In this document: piece after piece, positions 33,243-42,202 of the stretch
Position numbering within the stretch: the first letter of the stretch is position 1
Layout: every line of letters starts with the position of its first letter
Assembly: GCA_016874295.1 (NCBI GenBank)
Contig: VGUH01000002.1
Location: forward strand, 1 to 64,000
Reading direction: 5' to 3'
DNA: 64,000 nucleotides
DNA from: Gammaproteobacteria bacterium
GTDB taxonomy: Bacteria > Pseudomonadota > Gammaproteobacteria > Steroidobacterales > Steroidobacteraceae
Notes under the pieces: model-generated
The model's input: only the letters and a program-made list of their open reading frames with translations
The model's database searches: none
What the model was told of the DNA's origin: nothing
Program-made: the position numbers and the translations under genes

Positions 33243-34229
33243 ATGAACGACCAGGATCTCGAGAGACTGCTGAAATCCGCGGGCCTGCGCGAGCGCCCGC
33301 CCGCCGAGGTCGAGCATGCCGTGCGCGCGCGGCTGCACGCGGAGTGGACCGCGATGCTGCAGTCGAATCGCGAGCGCCGCTACCGGCGCGGCGGGTTCGC
33401 GCTCGCGGCGGGTCTCCTCGCGGCCGCCGTCGGCCTCTGGATCGCGGGTTCCGGGACTAGCGCGCCGCCGGCCGCGGTCGGCACGCTCGCGGTCGCGAGC
33501 GGCGAAGTGCGCGAAAAGGCAGGCTGGCTGTCCGGCTGGCGCGCGATGGACGGCGGCGACGTGGTGCTGGCCGGCCGGACGCTCGAGACCGGCCCCGACG
33601 GCCGCGCGGCCCTTGCTTTGCCGGGCGGCGTATCGGTGCGTGTCGATCGCGGCACGCGGGTGGCTCTGGTCGAGCCGGGAGTGCTCACGCTCGTGCGCGG
33701 CGCTCTCTACGTGGATTCGGGTGCGGGCCAGGCGCGCCTCGCGCGGCTGCGCATCGAGACGCCGGCGGGCTCGGTACGGCACGTCGGCACGCAGTACGAG
33801 CTGCGCCTGCTCGATTCAGGCGTGCGACTGCGCGTGCGCGAGGGCCGCGTCGAATTCCGCTCGCCCGACGGCGCCATGGAACAGGGCGCTGGCGGCGAGC
33901 AGCTCATGATCCTCGGGGACGGCCGCGTGCAGCGCGAGGCGACAACGCGCCACGGGCCGTCCTGGGACTGGGTCGCGGATGCCGCGCCCGCGATCGACCT
34001 CGAAGGCATGACCCTCAGCCGGTTCCTCGCCTGGGCCGGGCGCGAACTGGGCCGCGAAGTCGCCTATGCGCCGGAGCTCGCGGAAACGGACCTTGCCGCC
34101 GTCGTCCTGCACGGCTCGACGCAGGGCCTGACGCCGGGCGAGGCCCTGCAGGCCGTGCTGGCCACGACCAGCTTCAGCGCCGCGATCGCGGGCGAGGAAA
34201 TCCGCATCGCGCGCCGCGATCCGTCCTAG
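33243..34229 (+). CDS. FecR-family anti-sigma regulator with C-terminal STN-like domain
   Basis: 328 residues: cytoplasmic N-terminal segment, one transmembrane helix (GGFALAAGLLAAAVGLWIAG, about residues 46-65), a periplasmic FecR domain (GEVREKAGW, AALALPGGVSVRVDRGTRVAL, LRIETPAGSVRHVGTQYELR) and a C-terminal DUF4974/STN-like part (IDLEGMTLSRFLAWAGRELG and LTPGEALQAVLATTSF). It would sense the receptor and control the sigma factor in front of it. Its stop codon overlaps that of the convergent serine hydrolase (CTAG). Confidence 0.9.
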   Translation: MNDQDLERLLKSAGLRERPPAEVEHAVRARLHAEWTAMLQSNRERRYRRGGFALAAGLLAAAVGLWIAGSGTSAPPAAVGTLAVASGEVREKAGWLSGWRAMDGGDVVLAGRTLETGPDGRAALALPGGVSVRVDRGTRVALVEPGVLTLVRGALYVDSGAGQARLARLRIETPAGSVRHVGTQYELRLLDSGVRLRVREGRVEFRSPDGAMEQGAGGEQLMILGDGRVQREATTRHGPSWDWVADAAPAIDLEGMTLSRFLAWAGRELGREVAYAPELAETDLAAVVLHGSTQGLTPGEALQAVLATTSFSAAIAGEEIRIARRDPS

Positions 34230-35935
34230 CCTGCTGCCACGCGCCAGAGGTCGTTGCCGGAGATCCGGATCCGCATGCAGCGGCCGTTCACGACCGCGCC
34301 GAAGCGGATCCACTCCGTGTTGTACGGGTCGTCGCGCAGGCGGAACAGCTTGCCATCGGCCTCGAGCGGCGTCGTGCCATCGAGCCAGAGCCTGCCCTTG
34401 CGGATGACGATCCGCTGGCTGCCGACCCAGGGGTTCTCGTTGCGGTAATGGCCCACGTAGGCATCCCACTCCGCGGGATGGCTGAACGATTCCGGCCCCT
34501 CATACTTCGTGTTGCGATACCAGTCGCCGCCCCAGGCGGCCTCGACGACCTCGCTCTGCACGACGGCCGGGTCCTTGCGCCCGAACAGCAGCACGAAGCG
34601 GTCGAAGGCCGGGTGGCGCACGAGAAACCGGTCCGCCTCGCCCTGCCGCTCGAGCGGAATGCGCTCGCCTTCCTGCAGCAGGTACAGCCGGTCGCCGTCG
34701 GCGGCGACTTCGAGCGTGCCGGCCTCGCCCCGGTACCTACCGGCGTAGTCGGCCGCGTTCGCGACGACCGCTGGCGGGTCCGGTTCCGGCATCTCGGGCA
34801 GTGGCACGGATTCGCGCTGCGCGCGCATCAGCTGGATCGCGTAGCGCACGACCGGGTTCGGCCGATAGCCTTGCTGCGCGTTGACCGACGCGAAGGCGCC
34901 GACGCCTGCATCGATGTCGACCATCAGTGCAGACATGAAGGAGACCATGCCGCCCGTGTGGCGCAGCAGTCGGTTGCCGTCGAGCCGGTCCACGGCGATG
35001 CCGTAGCCGTACTGCGCGCCGGGTCCGAAGGCAGGGGCCTCGATGTGCGAATTCGAGAAGCGGTTGAAGGCGTCCTCCGACAGGAGCCGGCTCTCGTCCA
35101 GCCTGCCATGGTTCGCGATCATCCGGACGTAGCGGCCCATGTCGGCGGCAGTCGCGGCGACGCAGCCCGCGCCGCCGGTCGCGAACACGAATGGCGCCTC
35201 GGCGAGCCTTCCGTCGCGCGGGTACGGCCGGTCGGCGAGGAACGGCGTGTAGTTCTTCGCGAGACGCCCACGGATGTCCGCGGTGATCACCGGTTCGCTC
35301 GAGTGCATGCCGACGGGGCGCAGGATGCGCTCGCGCAGGAGCTCCGGCAGCTCGCGGCCATCCAGCGTCCAGGCGAGGATGCCGAGCAGGTCCCACATCG
35401 CGTTGTTGTAGTGGAAGTGCTCGCCGGGCGCGTATGCGGCGAGATACGCAAGCTCCGGGTCCCACTGGAAGATATCGCCGGCGCCCGGCAAGCCCGTGGT
35501 GTGGGTCAGCAGGTTATGGACCGTGATCGGCGCGAACTTCGTGTCAATGCGCATCCACGGCAGGTAGTCGACGATCGGCCGCTGCAGGTCGAGCTTGCCC
35601 TCGTCATGGAGCTGCAGGAGTGCGAGCGCGACGAACGACTTGGAAATCGAGCCGATCTGGAACAGCTCGTCCTCGCGCACGCGCTGGCGCGCCCCCAGAT
35701 CGCCGTAGCCGTAGGTCACGACGCGGCGCACGGCGTCGCGGTCCGCGAGCACCAGCGTCATGCCCGGCGCATTCATCTCGCGCAGGTATTGCTCCACGAA
35801 CCGGTCGAGAGCCGGGTAGAAGGCCGTGTATGGCCCGGCCTCCGCCACCGCCTCGCGGGCGCTGAACACGCCGAGCCCGGCGGCCGCCGCGCCGAATACG
35901 CCCGTCTGAATCAGGTTCCGGCGCGTGATCTGCAT
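34226..35935 (-). CDS. Tat-exported serine hydrolase of the beta-lactamase/class C family
   Basis: A 569-residue protein. The N-terminal Tat signal (MQITRRNLIQTGVFGAAAAG) is followed by a penicillin-binding-fold hydrolase: SxxK in IGSISKSFVALALLQ, a Tyr-x-Asn-type YNNAMWDLLG, and HTGGMVSFMSAL in place of KTG. A C-terminal beta-rich domain of about 200 residues follows, typical of PF00144 proteins with esterase or D-amino peptidase activity rather than beta-lactamases. It shares no promoter with the Fec-like genes but converges on them. Confidence 0.85.
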   Translation of the reverse strand: MQITRRNLIQTGVFGAAAAGLGVFSAREAVAEAGPYTAFYPALDRFVEQYLREMNAPGMTLVLADRDAVRRVVTYGYGDLGARQRVREDELFQIGSISKSFVALALLQLHDEGKLDLQRPIVDYLPWMRIDTKFAPITVHNLLTHTTGLPGAGDIFQWDPELAYLAAYAPGEHFHYNNAMWDLLGILAWTLDGRELPELLRERILRPVGMHSSEPVITADIRGRLAKNYTPFLADRPYPRDGRLAEAPFVFATGGAGCVAATAADMGRYVRMIANHGRLDESRLLSEDAFNRFSNSHIEAPAFGPGAQYGYGIAVDRLDGNRLLRHTGGMVSFMSALMVDIDAGVGAFASVNAQQGYRPNPVVRYAIQLMRAQRESVPLPEMPEPDPPAVVANAADYAGRYRGEAGTLEVAADGDRLYLLQEGERIPLERQGEADRFLVRHPAFDRFVLLFGRKDPAVVQSEVVEAAWGGDWYRNTKYEGPESFSHPAEWDAYVGHYRNENPWVGSQRIVIRKGRLWLDGTTPLEADGKLFRLRDDPYNTEWIRFGAVVNGRCMRIRISGNDLWRVAAG

Positions 35936-36043
35936 GGTGTTCGTCCCCCTGAAAGGCCGCTGAAGCCTGGCGCCACGATACCGATTCTAGGTTTGATGCC
36001 GTAAGTCATTGGCAAGGAAAGCATTTGTCTGTAGCATACTGCC

Positions 36044-36730
36044 ATGCTCCGGATCGTCGTGCTCAACCCCAAGGGCGGGTCGGGCAAGTCGACCATCGCG
36101 ACGGGTATCGCCGCCATGTACGCGGCGCGGGGTTACCGCCCGGTCCTCATGGACTTCGATCCCCAGGGTTCCAGCTCACGCTGGCTCGAGAAACGCTCCG
36201 CGAACCAGCCGCCGATCCACGGCGTCGCGGCCTATGCCCGCTCGCTCGCCGTCACCCGCAGGTTCCAGCTGCGCGTACCGCCTGGCACCGACCGCGTCAT
36301 CGTCGACACGCCGGCGGCGCTGCATCCCCACGAATTCAACGAGCACGTGCGCGATGCCGATGCCGTGCTGGTGCCGGTGATGCCGTCGGACGCGGACATC
36401 CACGCCTGCTCGCGCACGATCGGCCACCTGCTCATTTCGGGCAAGATCAAGCGCCGCGAGAACCGCCTCGCGGTGATCGCGAACCGGGTCAAGCCAAACA
36501 CGATCATCTTCCGCACGCTCATGCGCTTCCTCGACCAGATGCAGATCCCGGTCGTGACGACGCTGCGCGATTCCCAGCATTACGTCTACGCGAATGAGCA
36601 GGGTCTCGGCCTGCACGACTTGAACCCGGCACGCGTGCACCCGGAGCTGCAGCAGTGGGACGCGCTCTGGGCCTGGCTCGAGTCCCGCAAGCCCTTCGCC
36701 CAGCCGGCGGTCGCGGTCGGGCTGACTTGA
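36044..36730 (+). CDS. ParA/MinD-family ATPase (orphan)
   Basis: A 228-residue P-loop ATPase. The deviant Walker A is LNPKGGSGKSTIATG at residues about 7-21, with DFDPQGSSSRW (Walker A') and VIVDTPAALHP (Walker B). Such proteins place cargo by nucleotide-dependent dimerisation on the nucleoid or membrane. No parB-like gene or parS-like repeat is visible next to it, so this is not an ordinary chromosome or plasmid partition pair. It precedes an Omp85-type gene by 39 bases on the same strand and is divergent from the serine hydrolase. Confidence 0.87.
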   Translation: MLRIVVLNPKGGSGKSTIATGIAAMYAARGYRPVLMDFDPQGSSSRWLEKRSANQPPIHGVAAYARSLAVTRRFQLRVPPGTDRVIVDTPAALHPHEFNEHVRDADAVLVPVMPSDADIHACSRTIGHLLISGKIKRRENRLAVIANRVKPNTIIFRTLMRFLDQMQIPVVTTLRDSQHYVYANEQGLGLHDLNPARVHPELQQWDALWAWLESRKPFAQPAVAVGLT

Positions 36731-36769
36731 CACGGCGATTGGCCGGCGCCCCGGGCGCCGTCCAACGGC

Positions 36770-38410
36770 GTGGCCCCGCGAATTGCCCGCCCGTTGCGCC
36801 CGTATTGGCTTGCCGCGGCCTGCCTCGCCGTCCTGCCGGGTGCCGCGCTGGCAGCGCCCTGTGCCGCCCTGGAGCAGCTGGAGGCCGAGGACTACCGCGT
36901 CGGCAAGGTCAAGGTCCACCAGCGCGAGATCTTCGAGGACGCAACCGGCGAAGGGCTGTCGCCGGTTTACCGGCTCGCCAACAACCTGCACGTCGATACC
37001 CGCAGCGAGGTGATCAGGCCCCAGCTGCTGTTCGCCGAGGGTGAGCCGCTCTCGGTGCAGCGCATCGAGGAGACCGAGCGCAACCTCCGCGACCTGCGCT
37101 ACATCCGTGAGCCCGACGTGCGCGCGCTCGACTGCCACGACGGGATCGTGGACCTCGAGGTCGTGTCGCGCGAAGTCTGGACCACGAATCCGGGCGTTAC
37201 GTTCGAGCGCAGCGGCGGTGCGAACGCGGGCGGCATCAAGCTCGAGGAACTGAACCTGCTCGGCCGAGGCAAGCAGCTCACCTTCGAGCTCGCGAGCGAT
37301 GCCGACCGGACGTCCTACACCGTGCACTGGCGCGACCCGGGCGTGCGCGGCAGCCGCTGGATCCATGACGTCGCGTTCCGCGACAGCAATGACGGCCACG
37401 GCTGGCGCATCGAGGCCCAGCGGCCGTTCTACTCGCTCGACACGCGCTGGAGCTTTGGCACGGCGCTGCAGCAGGACCAGTCGGTCGAGCCCGTATACCG
37501 GCTCGGCGAGCGCGTTGCGGCCTATGGGCGCGAGACGGAATTCGGCGAGCTGCAATACGGCTGGTCGGAAGGCCTCATGAACGGCTGGTCGCGCCGCGTC
37601 AGCACGGGCCTGCGCCGCGAGCACGCCGACTTCAGCATCGCGCCCGACGACCCGCTGCCGGACGTGATGCCCGCGGATCGGCACCTCGACTACCCGTTCC
37701 TGAGCTACGAGGCCGTGCAGGACGACTTCGAGACGATCCAGAACCGCGACCAGATCTCGCGCACCGAGGACCAGCAGTTCGGCCTGCGCTATGCGCTGGA
37801 AGTCGGCTGGTCGCTGCCGGCGCTCGGCGCCGACCGCAACGCCCTGCTCGCGCACGCGGAGGCGAGCCGCGGCTGGCGCATCGGCGAGGGCGACTCGCTG
37901 TTCGCGGATCTCAAGCTGACGACGCGCGTCGAAGGCGGCTCGATCGCCGACGGCCTCCTCACCGCCGGGATGCGCTACTACCGGCCGACCGGCCAGCGCG
38001 GCGTGTTCTTCGCCGGCATCTCCGGGGCGGCCGGCCGCGCGCTGGATGCCGACCACGAGCTCACGATCGGCGGCGACACGGGCCTGCGCGGCTATCCGCT
38101 GCGCTTCCAGGCCGGCAGCGGCACGGCGCTCATGACCCTCGAGCAGCGCTTCTTCACCAGGTACTCGCTGTTCAAACTCGCCGACGTCGGCGCCGCCGTA
38201 TTCTTCGACATGGGCAAGGCCTTCGGCGACCCGGTGCTTGGCCCGAGCGAGGACTATGGGCTGCTCAAGGACGTCGGCTTCGGCCTCAGGCTCGGCAGCA
38301 CCCGTTCGGCGCTCGGCAACGTCCTGCACCTCGACGTCGCCTTCCCGCTCGACGGGCCGAAGAGCGTCGACCAGGTACAGTTCCTGGTGCAGACGAAGCA
38401 CAGCTTTTGA
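36770..38410 (+). CDS. Omp85/BamA-TamA-like outer membrane protein
   Basis: A 546-residue protein with a signal peptide (AACLAVLPGAALA). The periplasmic part has one or two POTRA-like units: VRPQLLFAEGEPLSVQRIEE and RNLRDLRYIREPDV, then the short DGIVDLEVVSREVWTTNPG. The barrel ends in a bacterial surface antigen domain with GDTGLRGYPLRF (the RGY/VRGF-type lid-lock motif) and terminal Phe (KHSF). Omp85 proteins insert or export proteins or lipids at the outer membrane. With about 540 residues it is much shorter than BamA and lacks five POTRAs, so it is an accessory member. The start codon is GTG 36770. Confidence 0.87.
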   Translation: MAPRIARPLRPYWLAAACLAVLPGAALAAPCAALEQLEAEDYRVGKVKVHQREIFEDATGEGLSPVYRLANNLHVDTRSEVIRPQLLFAEGEPLSVQRIEETERNLRDLRYIREPDVRALDCHDGIVDLEVVSREVWTTNPGVTFERSGGANAGGIKLEELNLLGRGKQLTFELASDADRTSYTVHWRDPGVRGSRWIHDVAFRDSNDGHGWRIEAQRPFYSLDTRWSFGTALQQDQSVEPVYRLGERVAAYGRETEFGELQYGWSEGLMNGWSRRVSTGLRREHADFSIAPDDPLPDVMPADRHLDYPFLSYEAVQDDFETIQNRDQISRTEDQQFGLRYALEVGWSLPALGADRNALLAHAEASRGWRIGEGDSLFADLKLTTRVEGGSIADGLLTAGMRYYRPTGQRGVFFAGISGAAGRALDADHELTIGGDTGLRGYPLRFQAGSGTALMTLEQRFFTRYSLFKLADVGAAVFFDMGKAFGDPVLGPSEDYGLLKDVGFGLRLGSTRSALGNVLHLDVAFPLDGPKSVDQVQFLVQTKHSF

Positions 38411-38425
38411 ACGGATAATGGCGGG

Positions 38426-39286
38426 GTGACACCGGACGGCCCCCGCATCGCCGCGATCGAATCCCTGCTCGCCTGCCCGGAATGCCGCGACCCGCTCTCG
38501 GTCGGCCCCGACTGGATCCGCTGCGAGAGCTGCGACGCGCGCTACCCGATCGATGACGGCGTCGCGCTGCTTGCGCTGCGCGGCGGCTCCGAGACCTGGG
38601 GCGTGGCGCAGGACGCCCTGCAGGGCACGGAATACCAGGCCGAGTTCCAGGACATCGCGCAGGCCGCCGAGTACAACCTCCAGTTCCGCCGCCGCCCGCT
38701 CAAGCTCGGTGTGACACCGCGCGAGTCGCGGCTGATCCGCCGGTGCATCCGGCAGGTCGGCCGCTCGCATGCCATCCTCGAGATCCCCTGCGGCGGCGGG
38801 CGGCTGACGCCCGCCTTCGCGGATGCGACGGACCTCGTGATCGAGGCCGACATCGCGATCGGCCAGGTCCTCTATGGCAGGAAGGCCTCGCAGGCAACGG
38901 TGCCACGCGTGTGGATGACCGCCTCCGCCTTCCACATCCCGCTTCGCGACCGGAGCGTCGACGGCGTCATCTGCGTGCGCCTTTCGCACCACCTGCCGAC
39001 GGCAGCGGAGCGCGAGCGGCTCTTTGCCGAGGTGATGCGCGTATCCAGCCGCTTCGCGATCGTCACGTACTTCGACAGGCACTCGCTCAAGCACCTGACC
39101 TGGCGGCTGCGCCACCCGTTCAGCCGCAAGGCGAGGAAACCCGCGCTCTCGAAGTCGGAAGTCGCCAGCCTGGCCGAGGCCAATGGCGCGCGGCTCGTTT
39201 CAAACGAGCCGCTGTCGCGCTTTGGCTCGGGGCATCGCTACGCGCTGCTCGTCAGGGACCCGGGCTCCAGCCCAGCACGAGGATGA
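38426..39286 (+). CDS. SAM-dependent methyltransferase with Trm112-like zinc ribbon
   Basis: 286 residues with GTG start. The N-terminal zinc ribbon (LACPECRDPLSVGPDWIRCE SC...RYPID, two CxxC pairs) is followed by a class I methyltransferase core: motif I ILEIPCGGGRLTPAFAD and VICVRLSHHLP. The Trm112-like ribbon plus methyltransferase layout occurs in ubiquinone/menaquinone-type and rRNA-modifying enzymes. Substrate unknown. It overlaps the convergent transporter gene by 35 bases, and lies 15 bases downstream of the Omp85-type gene, probably in one transcription unit. Confidence 0.82.
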   Translation: MTPDGPRIAAIESLLACPECRDPLSVGPDWIRCESCDARYPIDDGVALLALRGGSETWGVAQDALQGTEYQAEFQDIAQAAEYNLQFRRRPLKLGVTPRESRLIRRCIRQVGRSHAILEIPCGGGRLTPAFADATDLVIEADIAIGQVLYGRKASQATVPRVWMTASAFHIPLRDRSVDGVICVRLSHHLPTAAERERLFAEVMRVSSRFAIVTYFDRHSLKHLTWRLRHPFSRKARKPALSKSEVASLAEANGARLVSNEPLSRFGSGHRYALLVRDPGSSPARG

Positions 39287-40415
39287 GCGCCGCGAATCCC
39301 GCGACGTAGGCGACGGCGACCGGCCAGCCCTCGCGCAGCCAGCGCCCGGTCGAGCGCGCCTCGGGATACATGCTGGAGATCGCGACGCCGGCCGACGAGC
39401 CGAACCAGAGCATCGAGCCGCCGTAACCGACGGCATAGGCGAGCACGCCCCAGTCGTAGCCGCCCTGCCTGAGTGCGAGCGCCGTGAGCGGGATGTTGTC
39501 GAAGAACGCCGAGACGAAGCCGAGCGCGAGCGCGCTCTGCCAGGACGGATCCGGCAGCGACTGCACGGGCATCAACGAGGCGGTGGCGACCAGGCACAGC
39601 AGGAACAACGAGCCCTTCATCGCGCCCGGCAGGATGCGCCAGTCCGGCCGGCGCCACGCGGCGGTCACGACGATGGCGAGCGCGACCGCGCTGCCGATGA
39701 ACGGGAAGCGCCCGGCTTGATCGGGGTGCGTGGCGTTCACGCCGACATTCACCGACACGGCGCTCGCGAGTATGAGGCCGACGATCGCGACCCGCGCCCA
39801 GTCGACGTGCAGCGACGGCTCCGTGTCCTTGATGATCGGCGCGAAGCGCTGCTGCGCGCGCGCCGCCGGCACCCCGAAGACCACGAGCGCGACGGCAGCA
39901 GCAATGTAGGCGTGCAGTACGGCGAGCGGCGACACGCCGCTGATCCACATCATGGTGGTCGTGGTATCGCCGATCACGCTGCCCGCGCCGCCCGCATTGG
40001 CGGCCGCGACGATGGCTGCGAGGTAGCCGACCCGCACGCGCCCTCGGAACAGGGTGTGCGCCATCGCGCCGCCGATCAGCGCGGCCGCGATGTTGTCGAG
40101 GAAGCCGGAGACGACGAACACGATCGCGAGCAGCGCGAGCGCCCCGGTCCAGTCGTCCGGCAGGTAGTTCGGCATCGCCTTTGGCAGGCCGCTTTCCTCG
40201 AAGTGCGCCGCAAGCAGCGCGAAGCCGACCAGCAGCAGGAAGAGATTCACCAGGATCACCCACTCGTGGGCGACGTGGGCGGCGAAGTCGACGACGGGCC
40301 ACTGCCAGGCCATGACGGCGGCGAGCCCCGTCGCGGCGATCGGCAGCGCGCGGCGATGGAAGATCGCGACGCCCGCGAGCGTCGCACCGAAGATCAGGAA
40401 TTCGACCGGAGGCAA
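39252..40415 (-). CDS. CitMHS/NhaD-type ion or dicarboxylate transporter
   Basis: A 387-residue inner-membrane protein with about 11 transmembrane helices and the inverted-repeat pattern of the IT superfamily. SGFLDNIAAALIGGAMAH and SAFFDNIPLTALAL are the two matching DN-containing re-entrant motifs, and AANAGGAGSVIGDTTTTMMW is the NhaD/CitM signature. Likely a Na+/H+ antiporter or Na+-coupled carboxylate carrier. It follows the amidohydrolase gene without a gap (stop at 40416, start at 40415), so it is cotranscribed with it and could export or import that enzyme's substrate. Confidence 0.82.
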   Translation of the reverse strand: MPPVEFLIFGATLAGVAIFHRRALPIAATGLAAVMAWQWPVVDFAAHVAHEWVILVNLFLLLVGFALLAAHFEESGLPKAMPNYLPDDWTGALALLAIVFVVSGFLDNIAAALIGGAMAHTLFRGRVRVGYLAAIVAAANAGGAGSVIGDTTTTMMWISGVSPLAVLHAYIAAAVALVVFGVPAARAQQRFAPIIKDTEPSLHVDWARVAIVGLILASAVSVNVGVNATHPDQAGRFPFIGSAVALAIVVTAAWRRPDWRILPGAMKGSLFLLCLVATASLMPVQSLPDPSWQSALALGFVSAFFDNIPLTALALRQGGYDWGVLAYAVGYGGSMLWFGSSAGVAISSMYPEARSTGRWLREGWPVAVAYVAGFAALILVLGWSPGP

Positions 40416-42146
40416 TCAGCGGACCTGCGGCCAGTCCCAGTCCGCGGCCGTCGCGCGGCAGCCGCCGTCCGGCCAGCCGGTCCAGGCGCGGCCGCGCACG
40501 AATCGGCCCGGGCGCGCCGCGGTCGGCTCGCCGTTCTCGAGCGTGAGCACGCCGTTCAAGATCACGTGCGAGACGCCGGTGGAGTACTGGTGGGGCTTTT
40601 CGAAGGTCGCGTGATCCTGGATCGTCGCGGGGTCGAAGACGACGACGTCGGCAAAGAGGCCTTCCCGGAGGCTACCGCGCTCGCGCAGGTTGAGGACCAT
40701 GGCCGGGTGGGAGGTCAGGCGTCGGATCGCATCCTCCAGGGTGGTCAGCTTCTCGTCGCGGACGTACCGGCCGAGCACGCGGGCGAAGTTGCCGTAGGCG
40801 CGCGGGTGGGCGCCGCTCTTCAGGAACACGCCCTCCGCCGACATTGCCGCCCCGTCGGAGCCGAAGTTCATGTACGGCAGCGCGACCTTGCGGCGCACTT
40901 CGTCCTCCGACATCAGGAAATACACCGTGCCGACCCGCGTTTCGTCGGCCGCGACGAGATCCATGGCCGCCTCTTCGGGGCCGGTGCCTCGGAGCTTCGC
41001 GACCTCGGCCAGCGTCCTGCCCTGGTACTGCGCCTTGAGTTCCGGGTTGCGCAGTTCGACGATCAGCATGTTCTCGGCGCCGCCCGCCGCGCGCATGAGG
41101 TTCTCCCAGCCGACGGGTTCGGCCCGCATGTCCGCGATGACGCGCTTGCGGGTGGCCGGATCGCGCAGGCGCGCGAACCAGGCCTCGTTGCCGCCCGCCT
41201 GCACCCAGGGCGGCATCGCGGCGTCGAGCCCCGTGGCACCCGCCGGATACGCGTACATGTCGGTGGTGATGGCGAGCCCCTCGCGCCGCGCCGCTTCGAT
41301 GCGCTCCAGCGCGCCGTCCATCTTCGGCCAGTGCTCGCGGCCGCCCGCCTTCAGGTGGTAGATCTCGGCCGGCGCGCCGGAGCGGCGGGAGATGTCGATG
41401 GTCTCGTCCACCGCCTCGAGAAGGCCCGCGCCTTCGCTGCGCATGTGCGTCATGTGAATGCCACCGCAGCGCGCCGCGGTCGTGGCAAGCGCGACGAGTT
41501 CGTCGGTCTCGGCGAAGGTGGCCGGGACGTAAATGAGCGAGGTGCCGATGCCGAGCGCGCCTTCCTCCATCGCCTGGCGGACGATGTCCTGCATCGCCGC
41601 GAGCTGCTCCGGCGTCGGGTCCACGTCGTCCTCGCCGAGCTGCAGGATGCGCGGGTTCACCGCGCCGATCAGCGAGGCGACATTCATCGACACGCCCTTC
41701 TTCTCGAGCGTCTCGAGGTACTCCCCCAGCGTCGTCCACTCGACCGGGAACTTCAGGTCGCCCTGGCGCGCGATCATTTCCGCCTTCATCGCCGGGTTGA
41801 GCGGGCCCATGGAGAAGCCCTCGCCCATCACCTGCAGCGTCACGCCCTGGCGCAGGTCGCTCTGGCCGCGGCCGTCGACGAGCAGCGACTCGGTGGACCA
41901 CGACAGCATGTTGATGAAGCCCGGCGCGACAGCCTTGCCGGTCGCGTCGATCTCCCGGCGCGCCGTACCGGGCGCGTCAGGCCCGACGTAGGCGATGCGG
42001 TCGCCGCGGATGGCAACCTCGCCGGCGACTCCGGGGGACCCGCTGCCGTCGTACACCGTGCCGCCGCGCACGAGCAGGTCGTAGTCCGGCTCGCGGTCGC
42101 AGGCGGCCAGCAGCGGAATCAGCAGCAGCAGTCCGCACAAATGCAT
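40416..42146 (-). CDS. Lipoprotein amidohydrolase, N-acyl-D-amino-acid deacylase family
   Basis: 576 residues with a lipobox (LLLLIPLLAAC) giving a lipid-anchored mature protein, followed by LLVRGGTVYDGSGSPGVAGE, the N-terminal beta-sandwich of D-aminoacylases. The usual metal-binding HxH after PGFID is absent: here it reads APGFINMLSWSTESLLVDGR, as in one known subgroup of the family. Later metal ligands are visible (IHMTHMRSEG, EIYHLKAGG, GSDGAAMSA). It may hydrolyse N-acyl-D-amino acids or related amides in the periplasm with a single metal ion. The transporter gene follows immediately. Confidence 0.85.
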   Translation of the reverse strand: MHLCGLLLLIPLLAACDREPDYDLLVRGGTVYDGSGSPGVAGEVAIRGDRIAYVGPDAPGTARREIDATGKAVAPGFINMLSWSTESLLVDGRGQSDLRQGVTLQVMGEGFSMGPLNPAMKAEMIARQGDLKFPVEWTTLGEYLETLEKKGVSMNVASLIGAVNPRILQLGEDDVDPTPEQLAAMQDIVRQAMEEGALGIGTSLIYVPATFAETDELVALATTAARCGGIHMTHMRSEGAGLLEAVDETIDISRRSGAPAEIYHLKAGGREHWPKMDGALERIEAARREGLAITTDMYAYPAGATGLDAAMPPWVQAGGNEAWFARLRDPATRKRVIADMRAEPVGWENLMRAAGGAENMLIVELRNPELKAQYQGRTLAEVAKLRGTGPEEAAMDLVAADETRVGTVYFLMSEDEVRRKVALPYMNFGSDGAAMSAEGVFLKSGAHPRAYGNFARVLGRYVRDEKLTTLEDAIRRLTSHPAMVLNLRERGSLREGLFADVVVFDPATIQDHATFEKPHQYSTGVSHVILNGVLTLENGEPTAARPGRFVRGRAWTGWPDGGCRATAADWDWPQVR

Positions 42147-42202
42147 CGGGCGCCGTCCGGGCCGGGGATTTTCGTCGCCGGCTATTATGCTAGGGTCGCG
42201 TC

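Noticed and set aside
36044-36730. ParA as part of a plasmid partition system
   Set aside because: No ParB gene, iteron or replication gene is nearby, and the surroundings are chromosomal metabolism.
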